Positions 9,168 to 16,788 of a stretch of DNA of 42,452 nucleotides are shown here, in pieces. The notes beneath the pieces were generated by a model. That model made no database searches, was not told the DNA's origin, and saw only the letters and a program-made list of their open reading frames with translations. Position 1 is the first letter of the stretch, and each line of letters begins with the position of its first letter. The position numbers were made by a program, and so were the translations under genes. Source of the DNA: Pyramidobacter sp. C12-8 (GTDB lineage Bacteria > Synergistota > Synergistia > Synergistales > Dethiosulfovibrionaceae); contig NZ_MUHX01000023.1 in the NCBI RefSeq assembly GCF_002007215.1, positions 1 through 42,452 on the forward strand, written 5' to 3'.

Positions 9168-10330
9168 AGTTTGAAATGCCTGTCTTTGCGTGCCCCGACT
9201 TCGCCGACGCGAAGTATCGGGAAGCGGGCGAAGTGAAATGCGCGAAAGTCGAGAAGAAAGGCGTGGCGCCGCGCGGTTTTTATCTGACCACCCATCTGCC
9301 AACCTTTTATCGCTGCAACGGAACGTGGCAGCTGCCGGAGCACAATTCGCTGAACTGCGTGGCCGTGCTCAAAGAGGGGAAAATCGCCGTCACGGAGATC
9401 CGCGACCTCGAAGTGGGGGACGAGGTCGTTCTGGGGCGCGCGACCGACGGCTCCGAGGGCGTCCTCGTGTACAAGGAAGGCTTCCCCGAAAGCGTTTACG
9501 CCACGCCCGGCCGCGCCGTGGAGACCGCCTACACGACCGATTACGAACAGCTGTTCGCGCAGCTCGAATACGAGCGCGACAACGGAGGCTACATCGTTTG
9601 GGTGCTGGGGCCGAGCGTCGTCTTCGACTACGACACGCGCGTCGCCCTCAACCACCTGGCCGAGAACGGCTACATCAGCTGCATGATGGGCGGCAACGCC
9701 ATGGCTACGCACGACCTCGAGGGCGGTTTCCTCGGCACCGCGCTGGGACAGAACATCTACACGCAGGAAAACCAGCCGATGGGGCACTACAACCACCTCG
9801 ACCTGCTCAACGAAGTGCGCACGGCCGGCTCCACGAAAAAATTCATCAACGAAGGCCACGTCAAAGACGGCATCATCAAGACGCTCGTCTCGATGAACGT
9901 GCCCTTGGTCCTCGCCGGCTCGATCCGCGACGACGGCCCGCTGCCCGAAGTGATCGGCGACACCGACAAGGCGCTGACGGAGATGAAAAAGCACCTCGAC
10001 AAGGCCACGCTGATCATCGGCATCGCCACGATGCTGCACAGCCTTTCCGTCGCCAACATGGCGTCGAGCTATCACGTGCGAAAAGACGGCGCCATCACGC
10101 CGGTCTACATGTACACCATCGACATCACCGAGAACGTCACCAACAAGGTAGTCGCGGCCCGCGAGCGCATCGCCGTCGTGCCGATGAACACCAACGTCCA
10201 GGACTTCGTCGTCAACTGCGAACGCGCGCTGATCGGCGCCGTCGCCCGGGAGCAGGTGGAGGCGATGGAAGTCCCCGCCGAGGAATTCGTCGTCGTCAAA
10301 AACGCGCAGCGTGAGGAGGCGGGCAAATGA
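9164..10330 (+). CDS. LOR/SDH (TIGR00300) family protein, probable ornithine cyclodeaminase
   Basis: A 388-residue protein of the LOR/SDH-domain family that includes the archaeal ornithine cyclodeaminase and the C-terminal part of cyanobacterial AgrE/ArgZ, which turn ornithine into proline and ammonia. Family hallmarks are all present: GGNAMATHDLE followed by GTALGQN, and LAGSIRDDGPLPEVIGD. The ATG at 9164 overlaps the regulator's stop and follows gagaggagcaatc, so longer in-frame starts upstream are rejected. Its 3' end overlaps the paralogue by ATGA. With arcB and arcC this would allow citrulline to be converted to proline with ATP gain. The family assignment is firm; the reaction is inferred. 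Confidence 0.85.
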   Translation: MKFEMPVFACPDFADAKYREAGEVKCAKVEKKGVAPRGFYLTTHLPTFYRCNGTWQLPEHNSLNCVAVLKEGKIAVTEIRDLEVGDEVVLGRATDGSEGVLVYKEGFPESVYATPGRAVETAYTTDYEQLFAQLEYERDNGGYIVWVLGPSVVFDYDTRVALNHLAENGYISCMMGGNAMATHDLEGGFLGTALGQNIYTQENQPMGHYNHLDLLNEVRTAGSTKKFINEGHVKDGIIKTLVSMNVPLVLAGSIRDDGPLPEVIGDTDKALTEMKKHLDKATLIIGIATMLHSLSVANMASSYHVRKDGAITPVYMYTIDITENVTNKVVAARERIAVVPMNTNVQDFVVNCERALIGAVAREQVEAMEVPAEEFVVVKNAQREEAGK

Positions 10331-11430
10331 ATTTCGAAATGCCGAAATATCGCCACCCCGATTTTGAGCAGGAGTTCCTGAAAAACGCGCCCAACTGCCG
10401 TCTCGAAACCGTCGAGCGCGACGGGATCAGCCCCCGTCGTTACCACGCCCTGTCGGTCTACCCCGAGTATTTCAAGATCAACGACAAATGGGTACTGGCG
10501 ACGCAGAGCCGCATGGACACCGTCTGCGTGGCCCGCGACACGCCCGGCCGGGAGCGCGTCGAGATCGTCGAGTTCCGTAACCTGAAAAAAGGCGACAAAG
10601 TCGTGATCGGCCGTACCGAAGACGCCAGCGAAGGCATCTACGTGTGGACGCAGGGCTTCCTCGCCGAAACCGCGACCTCCGACACCTTCGCTTTCCGCGA
10701 AGGCCGTTCGCGCGAGACCGCCTACTCGCTCGACTACGACACGCTCTACGAAGTGCTGCGGCACGAGCGCGAACACCGCGGCTACGTGACGCTCGTCATC
10801 GGTACGGCGCTGGCCCTCGACCAGAACTCGCGTCTTGGCCTGGAGCGCCTGATCCGCAACGGCTACGTGCAGGCCGTCTTCTGCGGTTCCGAAACCGCCG
10901 CTTTCGATCTCGAGCGCGGCGTCTTCGACACGTCGTGGGGACAGAAAATCTTCGAACACGAGCAGAACAGCACCTACAACCTCTACGACACCATCAACCT
11001 CGCCAACTCCTACGGTTCGCTGGAAGCGCTCGTCGCCTCCGGCAAGGTCAAAGACGGCTTCGTCAAGGCCTGCGTCGAATGCGGCACAGCTCTGGTCATG
11101 GCCGGCACCATCCGCGACCGCCTGGCCCTGCCCGGCGCCTGCAACAACGTCTACGCCGCTCAGAACGCCATGCGCGTCCACGCCCGCAAGACCTCGACCA
11201 TGATCATGATGTCAGCGATCCTTTACACCATCGCCACCGGCAACATGACCCCCTCGTACAACGAGTTCGACGGCGTCGTCCGTCCCGTCTACATGTATAC
11301 CGTCGACGTGCAGGAATTCGCCGTCAACAAGCTGTCCGACCGCGGCACCGTCACGGCCGTCAGCATGGTCACCAACACGCAGGATTTCGTGCGCAACCTC
11401 GACCGCGCGCTGAACAGGCCTCAGGATTGA
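10327..11430 (+). CDS. LOR/SDH (TIGR00300) family paralogue lacking hallmark residues
   Basis: A 367-residue homologue of the preceding gene along its whole length (both begin with FEMP, share ETAY, VKDGF/VKDGI, PVYMYT and TNTQDFV/TNVQDFV). Each family hallmark is altered: GGNAMATHD becomes GSETAAFD, GTALG becomes DTSWG, and SIRDDGPLPE becomes TIRDRLALPG. The His and several acidic residues of the putative active site are therefore missing. It may be a non-catalytic subunit that pairs with the intact paralogue, or an enzyme with another substrate. It overlaps the upstream gene by ATGA, which favours co-assembly. It ends just before a very strong bidirectional terminator. Confidence 0.82.
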   Translation: MNFEMPKYRHPDFEQEFLKNAPNCRLETVERDGISPRRYHALSVYPEYFKINDKWVLATQSRMDTVCVARDTPGRERVEIVEFRNLKKGDKVVIGRTEDASEGIYVWTQGFLAETATSDTFAFREGRSRETAYSLDYDTLYEVLRHEREHRGYVTLVIGTALALDQNSRLGLERLIRNGYVQAVFCGSETAAFDLERGVFDTSWGQKIFEHEQNSTYNLYDTINLANSYGSLEALVASGKVKDGFVKACVECGTALVMAGTIRDRLALPGACNNVYAAQNAMRVHARKTSTMIMMSAILYTIATGNMTPSYNEFDGVVRPVYMYTVDVQEFAVNKLSDRGTVTAVSMVTNTQDFVRNLDRALNRPQD

Positions 11431-11431
11431 T

Positions 11432-11500
11432 CCGCGGCGATAAAAACTGCCCCGCCTTTCTCGCTTGCCGAGAAAGGCGGGGCAGTTTTTATCGCCGCGG
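11432..11500. terminator. Bidirectional terminator, 32-bp perfect inverted repeat
   Basis: Arms 11432-11463 and 11469-11500 are perfectly complementary over 32 bp, with a five-base loop (cttgc). A run of five A within the left arm and five T within the right arm lie just outside a GC-rich core. The core plus T run works as an intrinsic terminator on either strand. It sits between the convergent ornithine cluster and the L,D-transpeptidase gene. Confidence 0.92.
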
Positions 11501-11543
11501 CGAATGATGAAAGAAATGGCTTTTGTATTCGGTATGGCTCCGT

Positions 11544-12206
11544 CTAAAAACGGGCGAGACGCTCCGCTTTCGGGACGATGACGATCCAGGCGCCGTCGTG
11601 GCACTGGCGCAGCAGCTCGATCATGTCCCGGCGTTCGAGCGAGAGGCAGCCGGCGGTGGTCCAGTGGCGGCGGGATTTGACGTGGACGAAGATGGCCGAC
11701 CCTCGTCCCGGCACGGTGGGGTCGGAGTTGTAGCCGACGGCCATGGCGTAATCGTACTGATAGTAGTCGGCCAGGTGTTCGCCGTGGATTTTTTTCGCGC
11801 TCTCCACCCAGGTGTTGTAGATTTTCGGCTGGTTTACGTCGTCGGCCCAGTAGGAGGAGGGCGTCACTGGGCGCCATTTCATGGCCGTGCCGGGGTTGGG
11901 CTTGTTGCCGAAGGCGTGCAGGATCGGGAAGGCGCCGACGGGCGTCTTTTTGTCGCCCTCGCGCTTGTTTTCCGTCAGCCCCAGCTTGCCGTAGCCGCAC
12001 GGCGCTTCCAGCGTCTTTTGCCAGGCGCCGGCATCGCTTTTCTTCCACAGGGTCAGGGTGCGGTCGACGACGAGGATGATCTCGCCGGTTTTCTGCGCCG
12101 TCCGCGTGGCCGCGAGCAGCTCGCGCAGATCGGCGCCCATGGCGGGCGCAGCCAACGCCGCGGCGGCGAAAAGCGCCGGGAAAATTTTTGCAAGAATACG
12201 TTTCAT
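11544..12206 (-). CDS. L,D-transpeptidase (YkuD family), exported
   Basis: A 220-residue protein with a clear signal peptide (KRILAKIFPALFAAAALAAPAMGA). It has the YkuD region: DKKTPVGAFPI, then AIFVHVKSRRHWTTAGCLSL, with the catalytic Cys in the final motif preceded by the conserved His. Such enzymes make 3-3 crosslinks in peptidoglycan or attach proteins to it in the periplasm. The start at 12206 was chosen for its ribosome-binding site (ggggaggtcgctcgtt) and signal peptide; an in-frame upstream extension to 12437 would run into the riboswitch region and is rejected. The gene stands alone, convergent with the ornithine cluster and divergent from the B12 operon. Confidence 0.9.
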   Translation of the reverse strand: MKRILAKIFPALFAAAALAAPAMGADLRELLAATRTAQKTGEIILVVDRTLTLWKKSDAGAWQKTLEAPCGYGKLGLTENKREGDKKTPVGAFPILHAFGNKPNPGTAMKWRPVTPSSYWADDVNQPKIYNTWVESAKKIHGEHLADYYQYDYAMAVGYNSDPTVPGRGSAIFVHVKSRRHWTTAGCLSLERRDMIELLRQCHDGAWIVIVPKAERLARF

Positions 12207-12249
12207 AACGAGCGACCTCCCCTTCGGAATGATCCCATTTGGTGAGCCA

Positions 12250-12278
12250 AGCATAGCACAAAAACGCCGCGCTGTCTG
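12250..12278 (-). promoter_or_regulatory. Putative sigma70 promoter of the L,D-transpeptidase gene
   Basis: Reading the minus strand, CAGACA (12278-12273), a 17-base spacer and TATGCT (12255-12250) form an acceptable promoter about 44 bases before the start codon. The -10 is good and the -35 matches four of six consensus bases. Confidence 0.45.
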
Positions 12279-12314
12279 CGCGGGTCCCGCTTCAGTCCCG
12301 TCCTGCCTCAGGAT

Positions 12315-12343
12315 TTGACAGGGGGCCTGGAGGCGCTTAAAAT
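12315..12343 (+). promoter_or_regulatory. Sigma70 promoter of the B12 uptake operon
   Basis: A perfect -35 TTGACA (12315-12320), a 17-base spacer and TAAAAT (12338-12343). Transcription would begin near 12350, just before the cobalamin riboswitch. Confidence 0.8.
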
Positions 12344-12356
12344 ATGTGAAAATGGA

Positions 12357-12508
12357 ACGTCGCCGGGCGTCGGAAGCAGGTGAAAATCCTGCGCGGCCCC
12401 GCCACTGTAACCCCTGACGAAGCGGTATCACGCTCACTGAAGGCTTTCGGCCTTTGGGAAGGGCGCCGCGGAGGACGATGGGGAGTCAGGATACGCGCCG
12501 GGCGACGC
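12357..12508 (+). ncRNA. Cobalamin (B12) riboswitch
   Basis: The conserved aptamer core gcaggtgaaaatcctgc followed by gcggccccgccactgtaa (about 12375-12410) and the 3' B12 box gagtcaggatacgcgcc (about 12483-12499) are unmistakable. A closing helix pairs cgtcgcc (12358-12364) with ggcgacg (12501-12507). It lies between a consensus promoter and an intrinsic terminator, upstream of B12-type transporter genes. This indicates repression by adenosylcobalamin or a related cobamide through premature termination. Confidence 0.95.
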
Positions 12509-12568
12509 GAAGGAAGGCTTTTGCGCGGGCGAAATCTTTTCAGGGCAGCAGATATCACTGTCTCTAAA

Positions 12569-12596
12569 GGCACGGCCGCGGACCGTGTCTTTTTTT
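12569..12596 (+). terminator. Riboswitch-controlled terminator
   Basis: Stem ggcacgg / ccgtgtc (12569-12575 / 12583-12589, one wobble) followed by seven T (12590-12596). It lies about 60 bases after the aptamer and 70 bases before the first gene, so it is the likely expression platform. Confidence 0.8.
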
Positions 12597-12667
12597 ATGC
12601 CCGCGTTTTCTATAGAGGCGAGCCGGCGGGGGCCGGGTCACGTTTTTTTGCGCAGGAGGTTCACAGC

Positions 12668-13675
12668 ATGAAAAAGATTCTTCGCAGCTTTTTTGCGGCA
12701 GCCGGTTTACTGGCCATAACCGCGGCGTCCTTCGCGGCGGAGACCGTTTATCCCGTAACCGTCGAGAACGGCGACCGCAAGATCGTCTTCGAAAAAGCGC
12801 CCGAGCGCGTCGTCACCAACGGCGACAGCAACATCATTGAACTGATGTTCGCCCTCGGCCTCGAAAGCCGCATGGCGGGCTACGCGGGATTCCCCGAGTA
12901 CGGCGGTCAAGTCTCGCCGGAATACCGGGAGAAGCTCAAGGCGATCCCCGTTGCCGCGCCCGGCTACATCACGCTGGAAGCGCTGCTTGGCACCGATCCC
13001 GACTTTTTCCTGTCGGGTTACAACTACGGACTTGACATCCCCGGCAGCACGGCCGGCGGTGCCATCACGCCCGAAGAGCTGGAAAAGCACGGCGTCAAGA
13101 GCTACGCCATCACCGAGTCGCTGATCCACGTGATGAAAAAGCCCATCGTCAGCCTCGAGGACACCTACGCCGACCTGACCAAGCTGGGCGTGATCTTCGA
13201 CGCGCAGGACAAGGCGCGGCAGGTGATCGACGGCATGAAAGCGCGCGCCGCGGCGGTGGAAGCCAAGCTGTCGCAGCTCGACTTGGCCAAGCCCTTGAAC
13301 GTGTTCATCCATCCCACCTGGAGCGCCCCCGATCAGCCTCCCCGTTCCAACGGCGCTCAGGCCATGCCCAGCGCTCTGGTGACGATGGCGAAGGCGCGCA
13401 ACATCTTTGCCGACGTCGACGGCAGCTGGATCAAGGTGACGTGGGAAGAGGTCGTCGCGCGCAATCCCGACGTGATCCTGCTGCTGGAAGCCGGTACGAC
13501 GAACGGCGAGGAACGTAAAAAGCTGCTGCTCGAGAATCCCGCGCTGCAGGGCGTGAACGCCGTGAAGGATGGGCGCGTTTACATCATTCGCATCGAAGAC
13601 GCCTATCCCGGCCCCCGCGCCATCCGCGGCCTGGAACTGATTTCCAAAGCCTTTTATCCCGAACTGTTCAAGTAG
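12668..13675 (+). CDS. B12-type ABC transporter substrate-binding protein, copy 1
   Basis: A 335-residue periplasmic binding protein of the BtuF/TroA-like fold. The signal peptide is visible (KKILRSFFAAAGLLAITAASFA). Family features include PERVVTNGDSNIIELMFALG, DFFLSGYNYGLD and WEEVVARNPDVILL. The ATG at 12668 follows gcaggaggttcacagc; an in-frame extension back into the riboswitch is rejected. The riboswitch directly upstream makes a cobamide or its precursor the likely ligand. It is nearly identical in its N-terminal half to the next gene, so the two are a tandem duplication. In the C-terminal half they diverge (NVFIHPTWSAPDQPPRSNGA here). Confidence 0.88.
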   Translation: MKKILRSFFAAAGLLAITAASFAAETVYPVTVENGDRKIVFEKAPERVVTNGDSNIIELMFALGLESRMAGYAGFPEYGGQVSPEYREKLKAIPVAAPGYITLEALLGTDPDFFLSGYNYGLDIPGSTAGGAITPEELEKHGVKSYAITESLIHVMKKPIVSLEDTYADLTKLGVIFDAQDKARQVIDGMKARAAAVEAKLSQLDLAKPLNVFIHPTWSAPDQPPRSNGAQAMPSALVTMAKARNIFADVDGSWIKVTWEEVVARNPDVILLLEAGTTNGEERKKLLLENPALQGVNAVKDGRVYIIRIEDAYPGPRAIRGLELISKAFYPELFK

Positions 13676-13769
13676 CTGAAAGAAGCTTTTCAGGAGGCCT
13701 GCCGTTGCGTCCGTAAGGCGTGCGCGCAGAAGGACGGACGGCGCTCCGTCGTGCGTTGAAAAAATGCAG

Positions 13770-13810
13770 GCCCTGTTCTCGTGGAACGATCCGCGGAGCA
13801 GGGCTTTTTT
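13770..13810 (+). terminator. Internal terminator between the two binding-protein genes
   Basis: Stem gccctgttc / gagcagggc (13770-13778 / 13796-13804, one wobble) followed by six T. It sits between two paralogous genes of the same operon, so it should make the first binding protein more abundant than the downstream genes, unless a second promoter lies in 13680-13860, where I found none that convinces. Confidence 0.75.
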
Positions 13811-13863
13811 CGCAGCCTTTCGGGGCCGCGTCGCTTTGTCATCTTATTTGAATCGGAGGTCCT

Positions 13864-14871
13864 ATGATGAGGAAATCGCTTCACGTCATTTTTGCGGCGC
13901 TGCTGAGCGCCGTTTTTTTCGCCGCAGCCGCAGGCGCGGCAGAAACGGTTTATCCCGTAACCGTCGAGAACGGCGACCGCAAGATCGTCTTTGAAAAAGC
14001 GCCCGAGCGCGTCGTCACCAACGGCGACAGCAATATCATCGAGCTGATGTTCGCGCTTGGTCTTGAAGACCGGCTCGTAGGTTATGCGGGATTCCCCGGC
14101 TCGAAACACCAGGTTTCCCCCGAATACCGCGAGAAGCTGGCGAAGATCCCCGTGGCCCAGGAAGGTTACATTGCGCTGGAAACTTTGCTCGGCGCCAATC
14201 CCGACTTTTTCCTGTCGGGCTACAACTACGGCCTCGATATCCCCGGCAGCACGGCCGGCAACGCCGTCACGCCCGAAGAGCTGGAAAAGCATGGCGTCAA
14301 GAGCTACGCCATCACGGAATCGCTGATCCGCGTGATGGACAAGCCGCCTGTGACGCTGGAAGATACCTATAACGACCTTCGCACCCTGGGCGTGATTTTC
14401 AACGTGCAGGATAAGGCCGAGGCGGTGATCGCCGGCATGAAAGCGAGAGTCGCGACCGTAGGGGAAAAACTTGACGGCGTGAGAGAAAGTCCGCGCGTGT
14501 TCATCTTCCGCAGCTTCGGAACGCCCAACGAAGACGTGCCTCGCTCCTGCGGCGGACAGGCCATGCCCAGCGCTCTGCTCCGCTTGGCGCATGCCGCCAA
14601 CGTCTTCGACGACGTGGAAAGCAGCTGGATCAAGGTGACGTGGGAAGAAGTCGTCGCCCGCGATCCCGACGTGATCCTGATCCTCGAATACCGCGCCACG
14701 CCGGAAAACGAAAGCAAGGCCATGCTGCTCGACCATCCCGCGCTGCAGGGCGTCAAAGCCGTCCGCGACAAAAAACTGATCTACATGTCGGTGGACGAAG
14801 TCTATCCGGGTCCGCGAGCCGTTCGCGGACTGGAACTGATCGCTCGCGGGCTGTATCCCGCGATATTTTAA
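13864..14871 (+). CDS. btuF: B12-type ABC transporter substrate-binding protein, copy 2
   Basis: A 335-residue paralogue of the preceding gene with its own signal peptide (RKSLHVIFAALLSAVFFAAAAGA) and ribosome-binding site (cggaggtcct). Mature N-terminal residues (ETVYPVTVENGDRKIVFEKA and onward) are identical to copy 1 for more than 40 residues, and codons are almost identical too. The C-terminal half differs (RVFIFRSFGTPNEDVPRSCG). It abuts the permease gene with no gap, so it is probably the partner of BtuC/BtuD. The gene symbol is by context. Confidence 0.87.
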   Translation: MMRKSLHVIFAALLSAVFFAAAAGAAETVYPVTVENGDRKIVFEKAPERVVTNGDSNIIELMFALGLEDRLVGYAGFPGSKHQVSPEYREKLAKIPVAQEGYIALETLLGANPDFFLSGYNYGLDIPGSTAGNAVTPEELEKHGVKSYAITESLIRVMDKPPVTLEDTYNDLRTLGVIFNVQDKAEAVIAGMKARVATVGEKLDGVRESPRVFIFRSFGTPNEDVPRSCGGQAMPSALLRLAHAANVFDDVESSWIKVTWEEVVARDPDVILILEYRATPENESKAMLLDHPALQGVKAVRDKKLIYMSVDEVYPGPRAVRGLELIARGLYPAIF

Positions 14872-15933
14872 GTGAACCGGTTCTTTGTCAAACGAGATCT
14901 GGCGCCGCTGCTGATCCTCTTGACGATCCTGCTGTTTTTCAGCGTAACTCTGGGAGTATCGATGGGGACGGCGCCGCTGCCGTTCCGGCATGTGTGGGGC
15001 ATCATCCTCCATCAGATGTTTCCGGACTGGCAATGGTTCGGGGCGGAATGGCCGCGCAACGAAGTCGGTATCGTCTGGATGATCCGTTTCCCGCGCGTGC
15101 TGCTCGGCGCTGTCGTCGGCGCGGGCCTTGCCACCGCGGGGGCGGTGATCCAGTCGCTGGTCCGCAATTCGCTGGCCGATCCCTATCTGCTGGGGATTTC
15201 TTCGGGCGCATGTGCGGGGGCGGTGTTTGCCATGCTCTTCATGACGCGGGTTTTCGGCATCGCTCTGACCGGCATGTCCGGAGTCTCCGCGCTGGCCTTT
15301 GCCGGTGCGGCGTTGGCTTTCGTGCTGGTTTTCGCCATAGCGCGTCAGGGCAGCGGCCTGACGCCGGTGCGGATGGTCCTGTCGGGACTTGCCGTGTCGT
15401 ACGTGTTTATGGCCGTGACCAATTTCATGGTCTATCTGGAACAGCGCAACGGCGCCGAATCGGCGATGTTCTGGATGCTCGGCGGGCTCGGCGGCGCAAG
15501 ATGGGATCGTCTGCCGTTGCCTTTTTTCGTGCTGATCGGTTCTCTTGCCCTGTTCATCGCCCAGTCGCGCCCGCTCAACGCCTTGCTGCTGGGCGACGAG
15601 AACGCGGCGGCGCTCGGCGTGGACGTGACGAAATTCCGCCGTCTTCTGTTCACCGCCACTTCGGTGCTGACCGGGGTGATCGTAGCGGTCAGCGGTTCGA
15701 TCGGTTTCGTCGGACTGATCGTTCCGCACGCCGTGCGGCTGCTGGTCGGTTCCGACCATCGCCGCCTCCTGCCGGTGGGGGCGCTCGCGGGAGCGAGCTT
15801 TCTGATCTGGACGGATGTGTTCGCGCGCACCGCTCTGGCTCCGCGGGAGCTTCCTCTGGGCATCGTCACGGGCTTTATCGGCGCGCCGTTTTTCATCTGG
15901 CTGCTCAAAAGCAGCGGGAGAACCCCGCGATGA
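14872..15933 (+). CDS. btuC: B12-type ABC transporter permease (FecCD family)
   Basis: A 353-residue inner-membrane permease with about ten segments. It shows FecCD hallmarks: LATAGAVIQSLVRNSLADPYLLGISSGA in the first third, GFVGLIVPHAVRLLVG and, near the C-terminus, RELPLGIVTGFIGAPFFIWLL. It starts with GTG immediately after the TAA of the binding protein, without a clear ribosome-binding site, so translation is probably coupled. The stop overlaps the ATPase start (ATGA). Riboswitch control points to a cobamide substrate, although the family also moves haem and siderophores. Confidence 0.92.
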   Translation: MNRFFVKRDLAPLLILLTILLFFSVTLGVSMGTAPLPFRHVWGIILHQMFPDWQWFGAEWPRNEVGIVWMIRFPRVLLGAVVGAGLATAGAVIQSLVRNSLADPYLLGISSGACAGAVFAMLFMTRVFGIALTGMSGVSALAFAGAALAFVLVFAIARQGSGLTPVRMVLSGLAVSYVFMAVTNFMVYLEQRNGAESAMFWMLGGLGGARWDRLPLPFFVLIGSLALFIAQSRPLNALLLGDENAAALGVDVTKFRRLLFTATSVLTGVIVAVSGSIGFVGLIVPHAVRLLVGSDHRRLLPVGALAGASFLIWTDVFARTALAPRELPLGIVTGFIGAPFFIWLLKSSGRTPR

Positions 15934-16715
15934 AGCTGACAATCGAATCGCTGCGCTGGGGAGTCGGAACCGCGGATATCGTGAGCGGCGCCGACTTGAA
16001 AGTGGAACGCGGCGAGTTCGTCGGCGTGATCGGCCCCAACGGCAGCGGCAAATCCAGTTTGCTGCGCTGCGCATACCGCGTCAATAGGCCGCGCTTCGGT
16101 TCGATCCTGCTGGACGACGAAGAGGTTTGGGGTCTGCGCGCCCGGGAATTCGCGCGCCGCGCCGCGGCAGTGCCGCAGGAGATGCCGGGACAGTTCGACT
16201 TCACCGTGCGCGAGATCGCCGCGATGGGGCGTTATCCGCACAAAAAGGCGTTGCAGCGCGACGACGCGCATGATTTCGAGTTGGTGGAGCGCGCGTTGGA
16301 ATACGTGGGAATGCGGGAACGGGGCGGACGCAGTTTTGCCTCGCTGTCCGGCGGCGAAAAACAGCGCGCTCTGATTGCCCGTGCCATTGCGCAGGAGACG
16401 GACTTTCTGATCCTCGACGAGCCCACCAACCACCTCGACATCTATTATCAGCTCGAGATCATGGACCTGCTGCGCAGTCTCGGCGTCACCTCGCTGGTCG
16501 TCATGCACGACCTGAACCTGGCGGCACAGTACTGCGACCGCATTTACGTGATGAAGGACGGTCAGGTCTTCGCCAGCGGTGCTCCGGCCGAGGTGCTCAC
16601 GCCCGAACTGATCCGCGCCGTTTACCGTGTGGAGGCCAGCGTTGCTCCCAACCCCGAGACGGGACGGCCGCAGATCGTTTTTCTGCACCGCCTGAGCTCC
16701 GGCGGCGCTTTCTAA
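15930..16715 (+). CDS. btuD: B12-type ABC transporter ATP-binding protein
   Basis: A 261-residue ABC ATPase with Walker A GPNGSGKS (35-42), Q-loop Gln83, signature LSGGEKQ (139-145), Walker B LILDEP (160-165) and switch His193. It powers the BtuC permease from the cytoplasmic face. The start is the ATG that overlaps the btuC stop. A longer in-frame reading back to 14640 only shadows btuC in another frame. It is the last gene of the riboswitch-controlled operon. Confidence 0.93.
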   Translation: MKLTIESLRWGVGTADIVSGADLKVERGEFVGVIGPNGSGKSSLLRCAYRVNRPRFGSILLDDEEVWGLRAREFARRAAAVPQEMPGQFDFTVREIAAMGRYPHKKALQRDDAHDFELVERALEYVGMRERGGRSFASLSGGEKQRALIARAIAQETDFLILDEPTNHLDIYYQLEIMDLLRSLGVTSLVVMHDLNLAAQYCDRIYVMKDGQVFASGAPAEVLTPELIRAVYRVEASVAPNPETGRPQIVFLHRLSSGGAF

Positions 16716-16755
16716 ACAGAAAATCCTGTTGCGCAAAAAGCCTGTGATAACGCCG

Positions 16756-16788
16756 CGTCCGACGATGACTGGATCGTCGGACGTTTTT
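16756..16788 (+). terminator. Terminator of the B12 operon
   Basis: A perfect 11-bp stem cgtccgacgat / atcgtcggacg (16756-16766 / 16773-16783) with a six-base loop and five T. The T run reaches into the stop codon of the convergent RpiR-type gene. Confidence 0.9.

Noticed and set aside
12380-12667. N-terminal extension of the first B12-binding protein
   Set aside because: It would run through the riboswitch and its terminator. The ATG at 12668 has a strong ribosome-binding site and begins a signal peptide.
13690-16074. A 794-codon open frame on the minus strand opposite the B12 genes
   Set aside because: It is antisense to four well-identified genes. Its translation is low-complexity Arg/His/Gln/Asp-rich, as expected when GC-rich codons are read backwards.
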